Positions 16,967 through 25,369 of a DNA stretch of 43,273 nucleotides are shown here, in pieces. The notes under the pieces are model-generated. The model was not told where the DNA came from. It worked only from the letters and a program-made list of their open reading frames with translations, and ran no database searches. Numbering within the stretch: position 1 is the first letter of the stretch; every line of letters starts with the position of its first letter. This DNA is from an uncultured Marinomonas sp. (GTDB lineage: Bacteria > Pseudomonadota > Gammaproteobacteria > Pseudomonadales > Marinomonadaceae), in contig CALLIL010000101.1 in the NCBI GenBank assembly GCA_938009755.1, positions 1 to 43,273 on the forward strand, read 5' to 3'. A program made the translations under genes and the position numbers.

Positions 16967-18838
16967 TTAGGCATTCAGAGCTTCACTATAAAGAGAATAT
17001 AACCGCGAGCCTTTTTCCATTTCTTCTAAGAGATATTCTTTATTTTCTTCCTTGTCATCTGTCTCAGAAAATGAAGCCAATTGGCGAACTAAGTCGATGA
17101 CCGTTTGCTCATCAGTATTGTTTACCCACGAATGAAACCAACTATTTTCATCAGCGTATTCGCTGTTTAAGTAATATTCAACATGTTCGTTATATGGCAA
17201 TAGAGACAAAGCGATACGTAAAATGGCTTCGTTTTCCGTACCAGCAAAATGCTCGAATAACTTTTCAATAATGTATTCTCTGAAGACAACATCGTGATCA
17301 TGATCGACCACTTGTAAATGTTTGATCAAAAGCGGTAAATACTCTTGGCTTTTTAACACCAAATAATAACTGGCGTAACACAAGCTAGAAGCTTCTTCGT
17401 GAATATACAACTGAGCACATTCTGGGTGAGCCACAAAGTTTTCGATAAGCTGGGCAACAAAAGGCAGCGCATCGTTAATTGTAACAATGCGTTTGAAAAA
17501 AGCCTCTTCATCGAGTTCATTACCCTGCTCATCACTCACAATAAACTTAAGGGTGTCTCCTCGACACATATTATCTATGTCATTGTCCGCTAAATGCTGA
17601 ATAACAGACAATAACGTCTCTTCCGATTCGAGATCATCCACTTGAATCGCGTAATATGGCAACAAGCGTTTATGCGCTTTAAGCTCCAGTGTCGCGTTTA
17701 TATAACACTCTGAATCATGATGCTTTATTTCTATTTCAAGTACGTCATCAGACTCATGAGAGTCAATTTCTGATATATCTAGCTTCCAATAATGACGGGA
17801 GCCACTAACCAATAATTGAGTGTCAGAAACATCCACAATAGTGGGATAAAACGTATCTAATGACAGTCTATTTTGTCTATCATCCACCACCACAATCAAT
17901 GGTGATAACGTCAGCGTTTCTACATTCAATCGGCGAAATACGCCTTCACGCCAAGCAAACCAAATATCTGTTCCAGTAGAGAACGAGCTGCACATTGTCT
18001 CTAAAAAATCCGTTTGTGCCTCGGCATACTCTTCCGAGAGAAAATCGTCATTCTGAAGACATTTGGCGATTTTATGGGTATTTTCTTCACGAAAGGCTAA
18101 CTTTTCCGTTGCTATATTGCGAATGGAAATCGTATTGACCTCAAATGTTGTCAGATTAATCACGTCGTATTGATAGGCAAAAAACCTTTCTTTTTGGGCG
18201 CTTTCTTCGTAACTCGTTACCTGAGACCAATTTGGCATGCCAGCGTAATGATGGTTTTGTAGATAAACAGGATAAAACTGTTCAACGGAGAAATGTGCTC
18301 TTGGCGCATTAGGAAGCGAACATGTTTGATGGGATTGTGACACTGGATCAATCAGCACAAAACCGTGTTGCCACACTTCATTTTCTCCGACATCATTAGA
18401 CGTTCGCGTGTAAAATAACAGCTGCCCATCTTCTCGTTCTGTAAAGTTTTCAACCTCGACCGATTCTGGCAAAACAAACAAGGCTTCTTGTGAAAAATCA
18501 GGCAAGCGTAAGCGCCCATAAATCTTTCTTCTGTGTTCATCACCGTAGGCAAAGTGTAAGCCAGTGCCATCGCGGCTCAGCTTGACAGCACATTGATAAT
18601 CCACTGGTAACGTCGCATTAAAAATCTGTTGTTGAGTATCGATATTAAAGGCTTGTATCCAACCTTTTCTGTCAACGATCACAAAACAAGTTTTGGTATA
18701 AAACGCTGAAAAAATAATAGACTCGGAATTAGCAAGGTTAAACACCCAAAGTAATCGGTGCTCTGCAAAGGCCGTTTGTTCAAGTACATTCACTTGCCAG
18801 CAGCCGTCATGTGTCATCTGTATTTTGAGATTACTCAT
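16967..18838 (-). CDS. Unrecognised 623-residue acidic protein, possible beta-propeller plus helical tail
   Basis: No family is recognised. The first 380 residues show repeated short beta-rich units (LLWVFNLANSESIIFSAF, FVIVDRKGWIQAFNI, LLFYTRTSNDVGENEVW), as in propeller proteins. Residues about 400-620 are helical, acidic and rich in Leu/Glu, and may form a HEAT-like tail. There is no signal peptide or membrane segment, so it should be cytoplasmic. It sits between an ABC half-transporter (28 bp upstream) and a YheT-like hydrolase. A role as an assembly or sensory partner is speculation. Confidence 0.75.
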   Translation of the reverse strand: MSNLKIQMTHDGCWQVNVLEQTAFAEHRLLWVFNLANSESIIFSAFYTKTCFVIVDRKGWIQAFNIDTQQQIFNATLPVDYQCAVKLSRDGTGLHFAYGDEHRRKIYGRLRLPDFSQEALFVLPESVEVENFTEREDGQLLFYTRTSNDVGENEVWQHGFVLIDPVSQSHQTCSLPNAPRAHFSVEQFYPVYLQNHHYAGMPNWSQVTSYEESAQKERFFAYQYDVINLTTFEVNTISIRNIATEKLAFREENTHKIAKCLQNDDFLSEEYAEAQTDFLETMCSSFSTGTDIWFAWREGVFRRLNVETLTLSPLIVVVDDRQNRLSLDTFYPTIVDVSDTQLLVSGSRHYWKLDISEIDSHESDDVLEIEIKHHDSECYINATLELKAHKRLLPYYAIQVDDLESEETLLSVIQHLADNDIDNMCRGDTLKFIVSDEQGNELDEEAFFKRIVTINDALPFVAQLIENFVAHPECAQLYIHEEASSLCYASYYLVLKSQEYLPLLIKHLQVVDHDHDVVFREYIIEKLFEHFAGTENEAILRIALSLLPYNEHVEYYLNSEYADENSWFHSWVNNTDEQTVIDLVRQLASFSETDDKEENKEYLLEEMEKGSRLYSLYSEALNA

Positions 18839-18866
18839 CTTTTCAAATACCTTTTATTTGTTCCCA

Positions 18867-20654
18867 TTACTTTCCCTGCTCAAACTGCAGCTCACACAAA
18901 CGCTGATACAGTGGCGATGAGGCCAACAAAGATTGATGCGTTCCCGAATCAACAATGTGCCCTTTGTCCATCACCACAATTTTATCTGCATGAATCACGG
19001 TCGCCAGACGATGCGCAATCACAATCGTCGTTCGATCCGCCATTAACTCATTCAATGCCTCTTGCACATGAAACTCACTTTGCGCATCCAGAGCGCTGGT
19101 TGCTTCATCAAGCAATAACACATCAGGGTCTTTCAAAATCGCGCGAGCAATGGCAATGCGCTGCTTTTGACCGCCAGACAAACGCACACCTTGCTCCCCT
19201 AAAAAGCTCTCATAGCCTTGTGGTAATTGCTCAATAAAGTCGTGGGCATTGGCACGCTTTGCCGCATCAATCACTTCTTCAAATGACGCGCCTGGTTTAC
19301 CGTAAGCAATATTGCGCATCACATCATGACTAAACAACACAGGCTGTTGCGGCACCATGCCCATCACATCTCGTAATTCAGACAAGGATAACTGCTCAAT
19401 AGAAACGCCATTGAGTGTGATATGGCCTTTTTGTGGATCGTAAAAACGTTGCAGCATTTCAAACATGGTGGTTTTGCCAGCGCCCGACGGTCCAACCAAC
19501 GCCACAGTTTGCCCATGTTCAATAGCAAGATTGATGTTCTTCAGTGCCGCCACATCAGGACGAGAAGGATAGTAAAAATCCAAATCATGAAAACCAATTG
19601 CAAGGGAAGCTTGATCCGACTGTTTTTCAGGAAGAGATTGCGGATGGCTTGGTGAGGTAATCATGCTCTCAATCTGCAACAATTCCAACAAACGCGTTGC
19701 CGAACCCGCCGCCCGCTGCAATTCACCATACACTTCCGCCACCGTTGCCACAGACATGGCCACCATAATGGCGTAGAAAACAAACGCGCCTAATTCACCG
19801 CCCGTCATTCTCCCAGCAATCACATCCATGCCACCCACCAGCAACATGACACTGATCGCCGCAAAGGTTAATAAGATCACCGCCGCAAACAAAAACGCCC
19901 GCTGCTTAATGCGCTTCTTCGCCACATCAAAGGCTTTTTCAACTTCATGACCGAAGGCTTTCTGTTCAATCCCCTCGTGATTGTAACTTTGCACCACCTT
20001 GATGTTTTGAATCATCTCGCCCGCGTAAGTGCCAATATCGGCAATGGCGTCTTGGCTGCTCGATGCCAACTTCCTCACACGACGACCAAACACCATCATG
20101 GGAATCAGTACAAAAGGAACGCACACCACCACAATCATAGACAGCTTAAAATTGGTCACAAACAACATAATCAAGCCGCCCAACAACATGAACAGTGAGC
20201 GCAGCGCCATGGAAAAAGACGAACCAATAATGGATTGCAGTAAAGACGTATCGGTGGTGAGTCGAGACATCAACTCACCACTGCGGTTTTCTTCGAAGTA
20301 ACTTGGATGCAAACGAATAATTTGATTGAACACCGCCGTTCGAATGTCAGCACTCACTCGCTCACCGAGCCACGACATCAGGTAAAAACGGAAAAAGGTC
20401 CCAAAAGCCAACAAAGAAATCATGCCAATCAGCAACAAAATCGTGCTAGTAAGCTGCTCCACCGAGCCAGAAATAAACCCGCTGTCGATCACCACCTTCA
20501 CGCCCTGTCCTACCGATAGGCTGATCCCCGCCGTGAAGACAAGAAAGAACAAGGCCAAAGCCACCTTAACTTTGTAAGGCTTAATAAAACGAAGAATAGG
20601 CAACAAACTTTGATAAGCGTCAGCGGAAGATTTAGAGTCAGGAGAATGTGGCAA
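18867..20654 (-). CDS. ABC half-transporter, MsbA-like exporter
   Basis: The 595-residue protein has a six-helix exporter domain (about 25-315) fused to an ATPase. Motifs are Walker A GPSGAGKT (388-395), LSGGQ (492-496), Walker B with D-loop LLLDEATSALD (513-523), and the switch His in IVIAHRLATV. It should work as a homodimer exporting lipid-like or drug-like molecules. The start is TTG 20654, with AAAGG 7 nt before it. It begins an apparent three-gene operon. The substrate is not evident. Confidence 0.92.
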   Translation of the reverse strand: MPHSPDSKSSADAYQSLLPILRFIKPYKVKVALALFFLVFTAGISLSVGQGVKVVIDSGFISGSVEQLTSTILLLIGMISLLAFGTFFRFYLMSWLGERVSADIRTAVFNQIIRLHPSYFEENRSGELMSRLTTDTSLLQSIIGSSFSMALRSLFMLLGGLIMLFVTNFKLSMIVVVCVPFVLIPMMVFGRRVRKLASSSQDAIADIGTYAGEMIQNIKVVQSYNHEGIEQKAFGHEVEKAFDVAKKRIKQRAFLFAAVILLTFAAISVMLLVGGMDVIAGRMTGGELGAFVFYAIMVAMSVATVAEVYGELQRAAGSATRLLELLQIESMITSPSHPQSLPEKQSDQASLAIGFHDLDFYYPSRPDVAALKNINLAIEHGQTVALVGPSGAGKTTMFEMLQRFYDPQKGHITLNGVSIEQLSLSELRDVMGMVPQQPVLFSHDVMRNIAYGKPGASFEEVIDAAKRANAHDFIEQLPQGYESFLGEQGVRLSGGQKQRIAIARAILKDPDVLLLDEATSALDAQSEFHVQEALNELMADRTTIVIAHRLATVIHADKIVVMDKGHIVDSGTHQSLLASSPLYQRLCELQFEQGK

Positions 20655-20748
20655 GAGAAGGCCTTTTAGTAAATTGCATTATGTTAAAATGCACCATCTT
20701 AGCAGACACAGGATTTCAACTTTAAGGAAAGAAGAAAGAATAATTGAT

Positions 20749-21153
20749 TTAACCACTCACTAAAAAACGAAAAGGCAAATCCCCAAAGCCCCAGATCAAG
20801 GTTCCCGTCATCAACAAAATACCTTCGTGTTTCATGGTTCTTTTTTCTAAACCTGTTTTCAAGTCGTCTTCCAATGCCTCGGTTTTCTTTTTCCAGAGAT
20901 TGACCTGCTTTTCATCAAGGCGCTTATGCTCATATTTAAGGTCCGCATAGGCATTTGGCGCTTCACTCTTAAAGGTTTTATGATCATCTTGATGTGCATA
21001 AAACTCTAAGATGGTGTACAAAATCCCCAACACAACAATGACAGAACCACTTCGCGCCAACCACAAAGCATCCTCAAGGAACTCAACGTAAGACAACACA
21101 GCGCCCAAACACGCCACAAAAATGGCCGCACCGTAAGTGATGTAAGTATTCAT
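20749..21153 (-). CDS. Membrane protein of unknown function
   Basis: The 134-residue protein has two hydrophobic segments near the N-terminus (about 5-24 and 35-52), a charged predicted coiled coil (about 53-105) and a final hydrophobic stretch (LLMTGTLIWGFGDLPFRFL). AAGGAA precedes the ATG. No family is recognised. A TATAAT -10 box lies about 50 bp upstream. Confidence 0.75.
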   Translation of the reverse strand: MNTYITYGAAIFVACLGAVLSYVEFLEDALWLARSGSVIVVLGILYTILEFYAHQDDHKTFKSEAPNAYADLKYEHKRLDEKQVNLWKKKTEALEDDLKTGLEKRTMKHEGILLMTGTLIWGFGDLPFRFLVSG

Positions 21154-21202
21154 TAGAAGTTTTGTTCCTTAAACAAAAACGGAAACGTTTTATGATGACG
21201 GT

Positions 21203-21236
21203 ATTATACAGAAATTTTTTGAACACTGACTTTATG
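21203..21236 (-). promoter_or_regulatory. Possible promoter of the 134-residue membrane protein gene
   Basis: A consensus TATAAT occurs on the minus strand at 21208-21203, about 50 bp upstream of the start codon. No good -35 hexamer is found at 16-18 bp, so the call rests on the -10 element alone. Confidence 0.35.
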
Positions 21237-21271
21237 AACAAAGCCACCAACAATGGCTTTCGTAATACTGA

Positions 21272-21676
21272 CTAAGCTCGACCTTCTTCAAATGCAGGTA
21301 AATCAGGCTCTAAACGGCACCAATTGGAACGATAACGAGTATAGATTTGAGCATCAATTTTTACAGGGATGTCACCATTGAAGGTAGCAATCGCTAGTTC
21401 AATATCTTCTATCGGAGCGTCTTTTACTCTAAAGCCTAAACTTGAGCCACACTCACGACAGAATGTTCGAGTAGCACCATTTTCAGCTTGGTAATGCTTT
21501 AACAAATCAAAGCCTGAGTGCCATGTTAATCCAAACACACCAACCAAGGTTCCAAAAGCCGCGCCATGAAATTTTTGACACATAGAGCAATAGCAATGAG
21601 CGGCCTCTTCACTGAATCCGCTAACCCTGAAAGTAACCTTATTACATAAACACGAGCCTTCGTATCTGGATTTCAT
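21272..21676 (-). CDS. GFA/CENP-V-like zinc-binding protein
   Basis: The 134-residue protein has the Cys motifs of the glutathione-dependent formaldehyde-activating (GFA) family: CLCNKVTF near the N-terminus, CYCSMCQKFHGAAFG in the middle, and FCRECGSSLGF further on. These bind structural and catalytic zinc. Members often have no proven glutathione activity. ATG 21676 is preferred because TAAGGC lies 8 nt before it. That ribosome site overlaps the stop codon of the truncated toxin gene, so the GFA gene directly replaces the toxin's 3' half. Confidence 0.85.
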   Translation of the reverse strand: MKSRYEGSCLCNKVTFRVSGFSEEAAHCYCSMCQKFHGAAFGTLVGVFGLTWHSGFDLLKHYQAENGATRTFCRECGSSLGFRVKDAPIEDIELAIATFNGDIPVKIDAQIYTRYRSNWCRLEPDLPAFEEGRA

Positions 21677-21686
21677 TGCGCTTGCC

Positions 21687-21824
21687 TTAGGTGTGGAATT
21701 GGATGATTGCTTCAAAAACGCTTGTGACCAGCTTTTCTAATGCATACTGATTTGATAGCGAAATATAATCCGCTATATCGTTCATTTCATTTAGTGCTGG
21801 AACAGTACAAGCTATTTCAGCCAT
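21687..21824 (-). pseudogene. Truncated ParE/RelE-like toxin (45 codons)
   Basis: A short frame starts at ATG 21824, inside the last codons of the antitoxin gene, as is usual in parDE/phd-type pairs. It encodes MAEIACTVPALNEMNDIADY and continues with YISLSNQYALEKLVTSVFEAI before a TAA at 21687. This matches the first half of ParE toxins (pattern ExAxxDLxEIAxYI...A..LV..IF.A). The second half, with the beta-sheet and catalytic residues, is missing and the GFA gene begins in its place. The product should be inactive. Confidence 0.7.
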
Positions 21825-22069
21825 TTTTTCATTTGCTCTTTGGCTGCTGCATTGGAAAGTACTTGACCTTCCTTTACCGCTTTTTCACCACAGACAATAC
21901 CTTCTAATATAACCATACGCTTTTGCATCATTTCAAAATCATCGACATCGACTAAATAGGCTGAGGGCTGACCGTGTTCAATAATTAGCACAGGCTCTTT
22001 TGAGGAATGAAAATCCGCCAATATTTTTGTAGCTTGCCTTTTTAACATCGTCACTAATTCGACTTTCAT
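21812..22069 (-). CDS. Phd/YefM-family antitoxin
   Basis: The 85-residue protein has the Phd/YefM fold: N-terminal DNA-binding strand-helix (MKVELVTMLKRQATKILAD), KEPVLIIEHGQPSAYLVDVDDFEMM and a flexible charged C-terminus that would wrap the toxin. ATG 22069 follows AAGGTG; an upstream TTG is less likely. The overlapping toxin frame is truncated, so this is probably an orphan antitoxin that could still repress its promoter or neutralise related toxins. Confidence 0.85.
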   Translation of the reverse strand: MKVELVTMLKRQATKILADFHSSKEPVLIIEHGQPSAYLVDVDDFEMMQKRMVILEGIVCGEKAVKEGQVLSNAAAKEQMKKWLK

Positions 22070-22124
22070 TATATTCACCTTGAGCACTAGAGTGTCACTT
22101 GCGTACAAAGACTCAAGAATGAGG

Positions 22125-22222
22125 TGAATGCCACATTAACGGGCAAAAAATAGTTGGCTAAAATAGCGATGCAGAAACAAGAGCCAACTGTTCTTGTTCC
22201 GTTTAAAGTGTTTGTTAAGCGC
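22125..22222 (-). repeat. attC-like integron recombination site
   Basis: Read on the minus strand, GCTTAAC matches the R'' core RYYYAAC and contains the stop codon of the preceding gene. An 8-bp inner palindrome, AGTTGGCT/AGCCAACT (22182-22189 with 22152-22159), forms the L boxes around a central spacer. Outer CGG/CCG pairing follows. The 3' end reads GGCATT where GGCGTT is expected, so the R' core is degenerate. Total length is about 95 bp, similar to Vibrio-type attC sites. Confidence 0.6.
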
Positions 22223-22820
22223 TCTCAATTGATACTAGTTGTATGCTATTTACATATATTTTGCTTTTTTTAAGCTCTGAAAAATGAATAGTATTATTAT
22301 AAATTCGACCCGTTATCTTGTCGTTTCTTTCCACTGTAGATTGCTCATGGTGCGAGAATGAGCAACAAACTAAAAACTTACAATTTTCTTCGTCTATTCC
22401 AACAATAGATATCCAATGATCTCCAGCAGAGCCATGCTCGAGTTGTGCATTTTCATTTACGCATATAATGATGGTAGATTTTGAAAAGTCGATGTCATAA
22501 ACTTTTTCGTGAATTAGCCTACTTGACGATATTTTTGACTTCCTTCCTTCCGTTAACACATAAAAACAATCATTTATAAATCTTTCTTTTAAGCAGATAT
22601 CCGTTGAATTTTTAGTAATACCGAAGTTGCTACCTTCTCCAGAAGCAAAATTATGCAATGAAGGGGTTATACTAATTATTTTCTGCCATTTGCTAAAATT
22701 ATCAGAAGCAAACTTAGCCGCATTTTGATTTGGATTTATAAGAGCCTTATAAGAATTCATTATCGAATATAAAAGACAGAAACCATCAAAGTGGCCTTGA
22801 GTTAAAATTTTAAGTTTCAC
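22215..22820 (-). CDS. Candidate papain-like cysteine protease, cassette-borne
   Basis: The 201-residue frame has a Cys-protease-like layout: Cys15 in GHFDGFCLLYSIMNSY, and His135 with downstream Asp in AGDHWISIVGIDEEN, as in C39/papain-like peptidases. The start is taken as GTG 22820 because GGAAG lies 6 nt before it and it brings the active Cys near the N-terminus; the open frame extends to a TTG at 22913. Base composition is more AT-rich than in flanking genes, and the stop codon lies in an attC-like site. No named family is assigned. It could be a toxin, an effector or an immunity-related peptidase. Confidence 0.65.
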   Translation of the reverse strand: MKLKILTQGHFDGFCLLYSIMNSYKALINPNQNAAKFASDNFSKWQKIISITPSLHNFASGEGSNFGITKNSTDICLKERFINDCFYVLTEGRKSKISSSRLIHEKVYDIDFSKSTIIICVNENAQLEHGSAGDHWISIVGIDEENCKFLVCCSFSHHEQSTVERNDKITGRIYNNTIHFSELKKSKIYVNSIQLVSIESA

Positions 22821-22851
22821 TTCTAGCTTCCATGTGTAAATTAAATGGTGC

Positions 22852-22948
22852 TTAATGCCTCGCTCAGCGGAAAAATGTGAGCGTGAGAGAGTGTTTTTTT
22901 TCCGATACTGCAACTACTTACAGCACGGACGAGCGTGACTTGTTATTT
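22852..22948 (-). repeat. Possible second attC-like site
   Basis: Directly after the stop of the 163-residue protein gene, TAACAA begins a region of about 92 bp that ends in GGCATT, the same frame and nearly the same length as the site at 22125-22222. Short arms CGCTC/GAGCG and an inner CGGAAAAA/TTTTTCCG hairpin give a folded structure. The R boxes match consensus poorly, so the call is tentative. Confidence 0.35.
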
Positions 22949-23434
22949 TTCATTCTGCAATGACTGCCTGAGTAGCGAGGTTAAATCAGCCAGCTTTTCC
23001 TTCAATTCAAAGTAGGAGCTTTCTGCAAACTTTCGATACTGTTCAGTTGGATCAGGACTCTGATAGGTTGTTATTGTCATATCACCTACCTTTTGCATTG
23101 GTCTTCTACACTTATAATGGAGTTTAGACCACGCCTCTAGCGAACCACAGCACTCGAAGTATTGCTCTTTAATATGGTCTTCAGCCAAAAGATCCATTTT
23201 TGCATTCATATTACTGAAGCTCTCCTGCAGAGTGTAATCCTTGTAACTTAGCACTTCATGCATTGCTCTTTCAAAAAGAACATAAACATCTGAATAAATT
23301 TCTATTCTTTCCGCCCTAGAACGATCCTTTTTGTTCATTTCTTCAGAACGTTTTTTCAATAGCCAAGCATAATAAGCAGCTAGTAGTGCGAAGAGACCAG
23401 ATAATACCGTTGCAATTATTGGTACGTAGTTCAA
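22943..23434 (-). CDS. Small membrane-anchored protein of unknown function
   Basis: The 163-residue protein has one N-terminal membrane helix (YVPIIATVLSGLFALLAAYY) followed by KKR, then a helical, charged cytoplasmic region. TTG 23434 is proposed as the start because GGAGGG lies 6 nt before it; the frame is open from ATG 23476, which lacks a ribosome site. No family is recognised. Its stop codon abuts an attC-like sequence. Confidence 0.65.
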   Translation of the reverse strand: MNYVPIIATVLSGLFALLAAYYAWLLKKRSEEMNKKDRSRAERIEIYSDVYVLFERAMHEVLSYKDYTLQESFSNMNAKMDLLAEDHIKEQYFECCGSLEAWSKLHYKCRRPMQKVGDMTITTYQSPDPTEQYRKFAESSYFELKEKLADLTSLLRQSLQNEK

Positions 23435-23700
23435 TGAAAGCCCTCCACTGAAAAATAACACCTTAATAGTGCGCATGCGCGTTTACACATTTTTAAAACT
23501 CTCTAAACATCTCTACAACTAACTGAATATTCAGCACTTTACAAAGCTATCCACAAAATTTAAAACTGGCTAAACGAGCTTGCACGTTATTTTCAAAGGA
23601 ATAAAAAGAAGGGATTTTACGAGGGTTAACTGTCCGTTAGTCACTTTATTTTCATTCCGTTATTACATCAATGTAGCGTGGGTTGATTAAGATTTCTAGT

Positions 23701-23723
23701 GTCGAACTAAAGTTCGACCTACA
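23701..23723 (+). repeat. REP-like palindromic element 1
   Basis: GTCGAACT and AGTTCGAC arms flank AA (23701-23718), followed by the tail CTACA. It shares architecture with two more elements at 25437 and 25514, whose stems differ by compensating changes. Confidence 0.65.
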
Positions 23724-23759
23724 AAGAGATGTTGTCGAAGGTGAAAGCGTCGCTTTCAA

Positions 23760-23793
23760 TGTCAAATTACGATCGTTCCTCCCTCATCGTGAC
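23760..23793 (+). repeat. 34-bp direct repeat, left copy
   Basis: This segment matches 25370-25403 at 31 of 34 positions; both end in CCTCCCTCATCGTGAC. The two copies flank the flavin reductase/lipoprotein module. Confidence 0.7.
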
Positions 23794-24020
23794 CTACGGA
23801 AAGGGAAATTGGAATGAAGACAAGTATCTAGAGCGAGGTCAAACGGTTTCCTAGAAGAGTCACGTCGAGCAGTGATTCTGGTTGCTGTCTAGATGCTGAG
23901 TAAAAACAAAAAGTAACCGTTGTCGTTCTTTGATGTGAATTCAGAACGAAAGTGATCTTGAAACATCGAGCCAACGTATCATCAATAGAAGATGATCACT
24001 TAACGGAAGAGACATAGAAC

Positions 24021-24680
24021 ATGCCAATGCAACACTTTGATCTTAAAAGTCTAAACGAAATGGCGTCACGCTATCGCGTGCAGCTTATTAACAGCTTATC
24101 CGGCTTCAAAAGTGCGAATTTAATAGGCACTTGTAATGCTCAAGAACAAACAAATCTTGCTATATTCAGTTCAGTATTTCATTTAGGAGCGTCGCCTGCA
24201 TTAGTGGGTTTTATTATGAGGCCAGACTCGGTTTCTCGTCATACACTGGAAAACATAAAACAAACAGAACAATACACGATCAATCAAGTGAGCGAGGATT
24301 TTTGGCGCAAGGCACACCAAACGTCTGCCCACTATAACAGTGACGAAAGTGAGTTTGAACAAGTTGGGTTAACCCCAGAGTTTATTGATGGTGTAACCGC
24401 CCCCTTTGTAAAAGAAAGCCGTATAAAGTACGCATTAAACGTAAAGGAAATCACGCCAATTAAACTCAACAATACCTTGTTAGTTATCGGTGAAATCACC
24501 AATGTCATTTGTGAATCGTCTGTTATTAAAAGTGACGGTTACCTAGATATCGAAGCCGCTAATACAGTGGCAATATCAGGCTTAGACAGTTATCACTCAA
24601 GCACTCGACTCTCACGTATCAGTTACGCCAAACCTCACAAAGAAGCCCTCGATATACCATTAAATGGTTCAATTGAATGA
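24021..24680 (+). CDS. Flavin reductase-like FMN-binding split-barrel protein
   Basis: The 219-residue protein fits the flavin reductase-like split-barrel family: NLAIFSSVFHLGASPALVGF and TLENIKQTEQYTINQVSEDF form the FMN-binding barrel, with a later ITPIKLNNTLLVIGEITNV. It could reduce or bind FMN for a partner oxygenase, but none is nearby. GGAAGAG lies upstream of the ATG. It is followed by a tiny overlapping frame and a lipoprotein gene on the same strand, all between two direct repeats. Confidence 0.82.
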   Translation: MPMQHFDLKSLNEMASRYRVQLINSLSGFKSANLIGTCNAQEQTNLAIFSSVFHLGASPALVGFIMRPDSVSRHTLENIKQTEQYTINQVSEDFWRKAHQTSAHYNSDESEFEQVGLTPEFIDGVTAPFVKESRIKYALNVKEITPIKLNNTLLVIGEITNVICESSVIKSDGYLDIEAANTVAISGLDSYHSSTRLSRISYAKPHKEALDIPLNGSIE

Positions 24681-24790
24681 GTCAAAAATCAACAGTTCGT
24701 AAAGTAACACAGGCGAATAAATTAAAAGCACACTACAAGAATGAGCTTACATCGTTCGATCAAGATATAACTCATGTACGCACTGTTTAA
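24677..24790 (+). CDS. Possible 37-codon small ORF overlapping the flavin reductase stop
   Basis: ATGA overlap with the upstream stop codon would allow translational coupling. The product begins MSQKSTVRKVTQANKLKAHY and is basic at first, then acidic. It has no recognisable domain and no separate ribosome site. It may be a real microprotein or only a remnant. Confidence 0.3.
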   Translation: MSQKSTVRKVTQANKLKAHYKNELTSFDQDITHVRTV

Positions 24791-24810
24791 AATTAAAGGA
24801 ATAGATAATA

Positions 24811-25350
24811 ATGAAACTAAATAAACGCATTACGATTGCATTTACCTTCATGTTAATGCTGACCGCTTGCAGCACCTCATATCCAAACAAGTCTGTTAAA
24901 GGGCAAGTATTCCCTTCCGTTTCAGGAGAAAGCCTTGAGCAAGAGCGCATTAATATTCCTACGGATATCACCCAAAATACCACCTTGTTACTCATTGGCT
25001 ATAAACAAGACTCTCAATTTGATATTGACCGTTGGTTGATTGGCTTAGATATGACAAACACTTTAGTAGATGTCTATGAATTGCCTACCATTCAAGGCAT
25101 GTTTCCTAGAATGTTCAGCACAATGATTAATAATGGTATGCGCAAAGGCATTCCAAAAGAGCTATGGAAAGGCGTTATCACCATTTATAAAGATGGCGAT
25201 GCCATTCAAGAGTTTACTGGTAATGAAAATGGCAACAACGCCAGAGTAGCCCTGTTAGATAAAGAGGGATTAGTACTGTACTTCTATGACAGGGGATTTT
25301 CCGTTCAAGCGTTAAACGAATTAAAAAGCGTGATAGACAAACAGCCTTGA
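24811..25350 (+). CDS. Putative lipoprotein with thioredoxin-like fold
   Basis: The 179-residue precursor has a lipoprotein signal peptide with lipobox LTAC (Cys20), so it should be anchored in the cell envelope. The mature part begins with VKGQVFPSVSGESL, a pattern seen before thioredoxin-like domains, and continues with TTLLLIGYKQDSQFDIDRWL and VYELPTIQGM. It resembles ATP10/AhpC-like proteins but has no CxxC, so redox activity is doubtful. AAAGGAA precedes the ATG. Confidence 0.75.
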   Translation: MKLNKRITIAFTFMLMLTACSTSYPNKSVKGQVFPSVSGESLEQERINIPTDITQNTTLLLIGYKQDSQFDIDRWLIGLDMTNTLVDVYELPTIQGMFPRMFSTMINNGMRKGIPKELWKGVITIYKDGDAIQEFTGNENGNNARVALLDKEGLVLYFYDRGFSVQALNELKSVIDKQP

Positions 25351-25369
25351 GGACAACCTATGATTTGAG

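Larger units (their letters stand above)
23477..24020. other. Non-coding stretch with palindromes and repeats
   Basis: No convincing gene is seen here. The region holds the palindromes GCGCATGCGC (23471-23480) and CTGAATATTCAG (23523-23534), a REP-like hairpin (23701-23718), a small GAAAGCG/CGCTTTC hairpin (about 23743-23757) and one copy of a 34-bp direct repeat (23760-23793). The promoter of the flavin reductase gene must lie in the last 200 bp. Confidence 0.6.
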
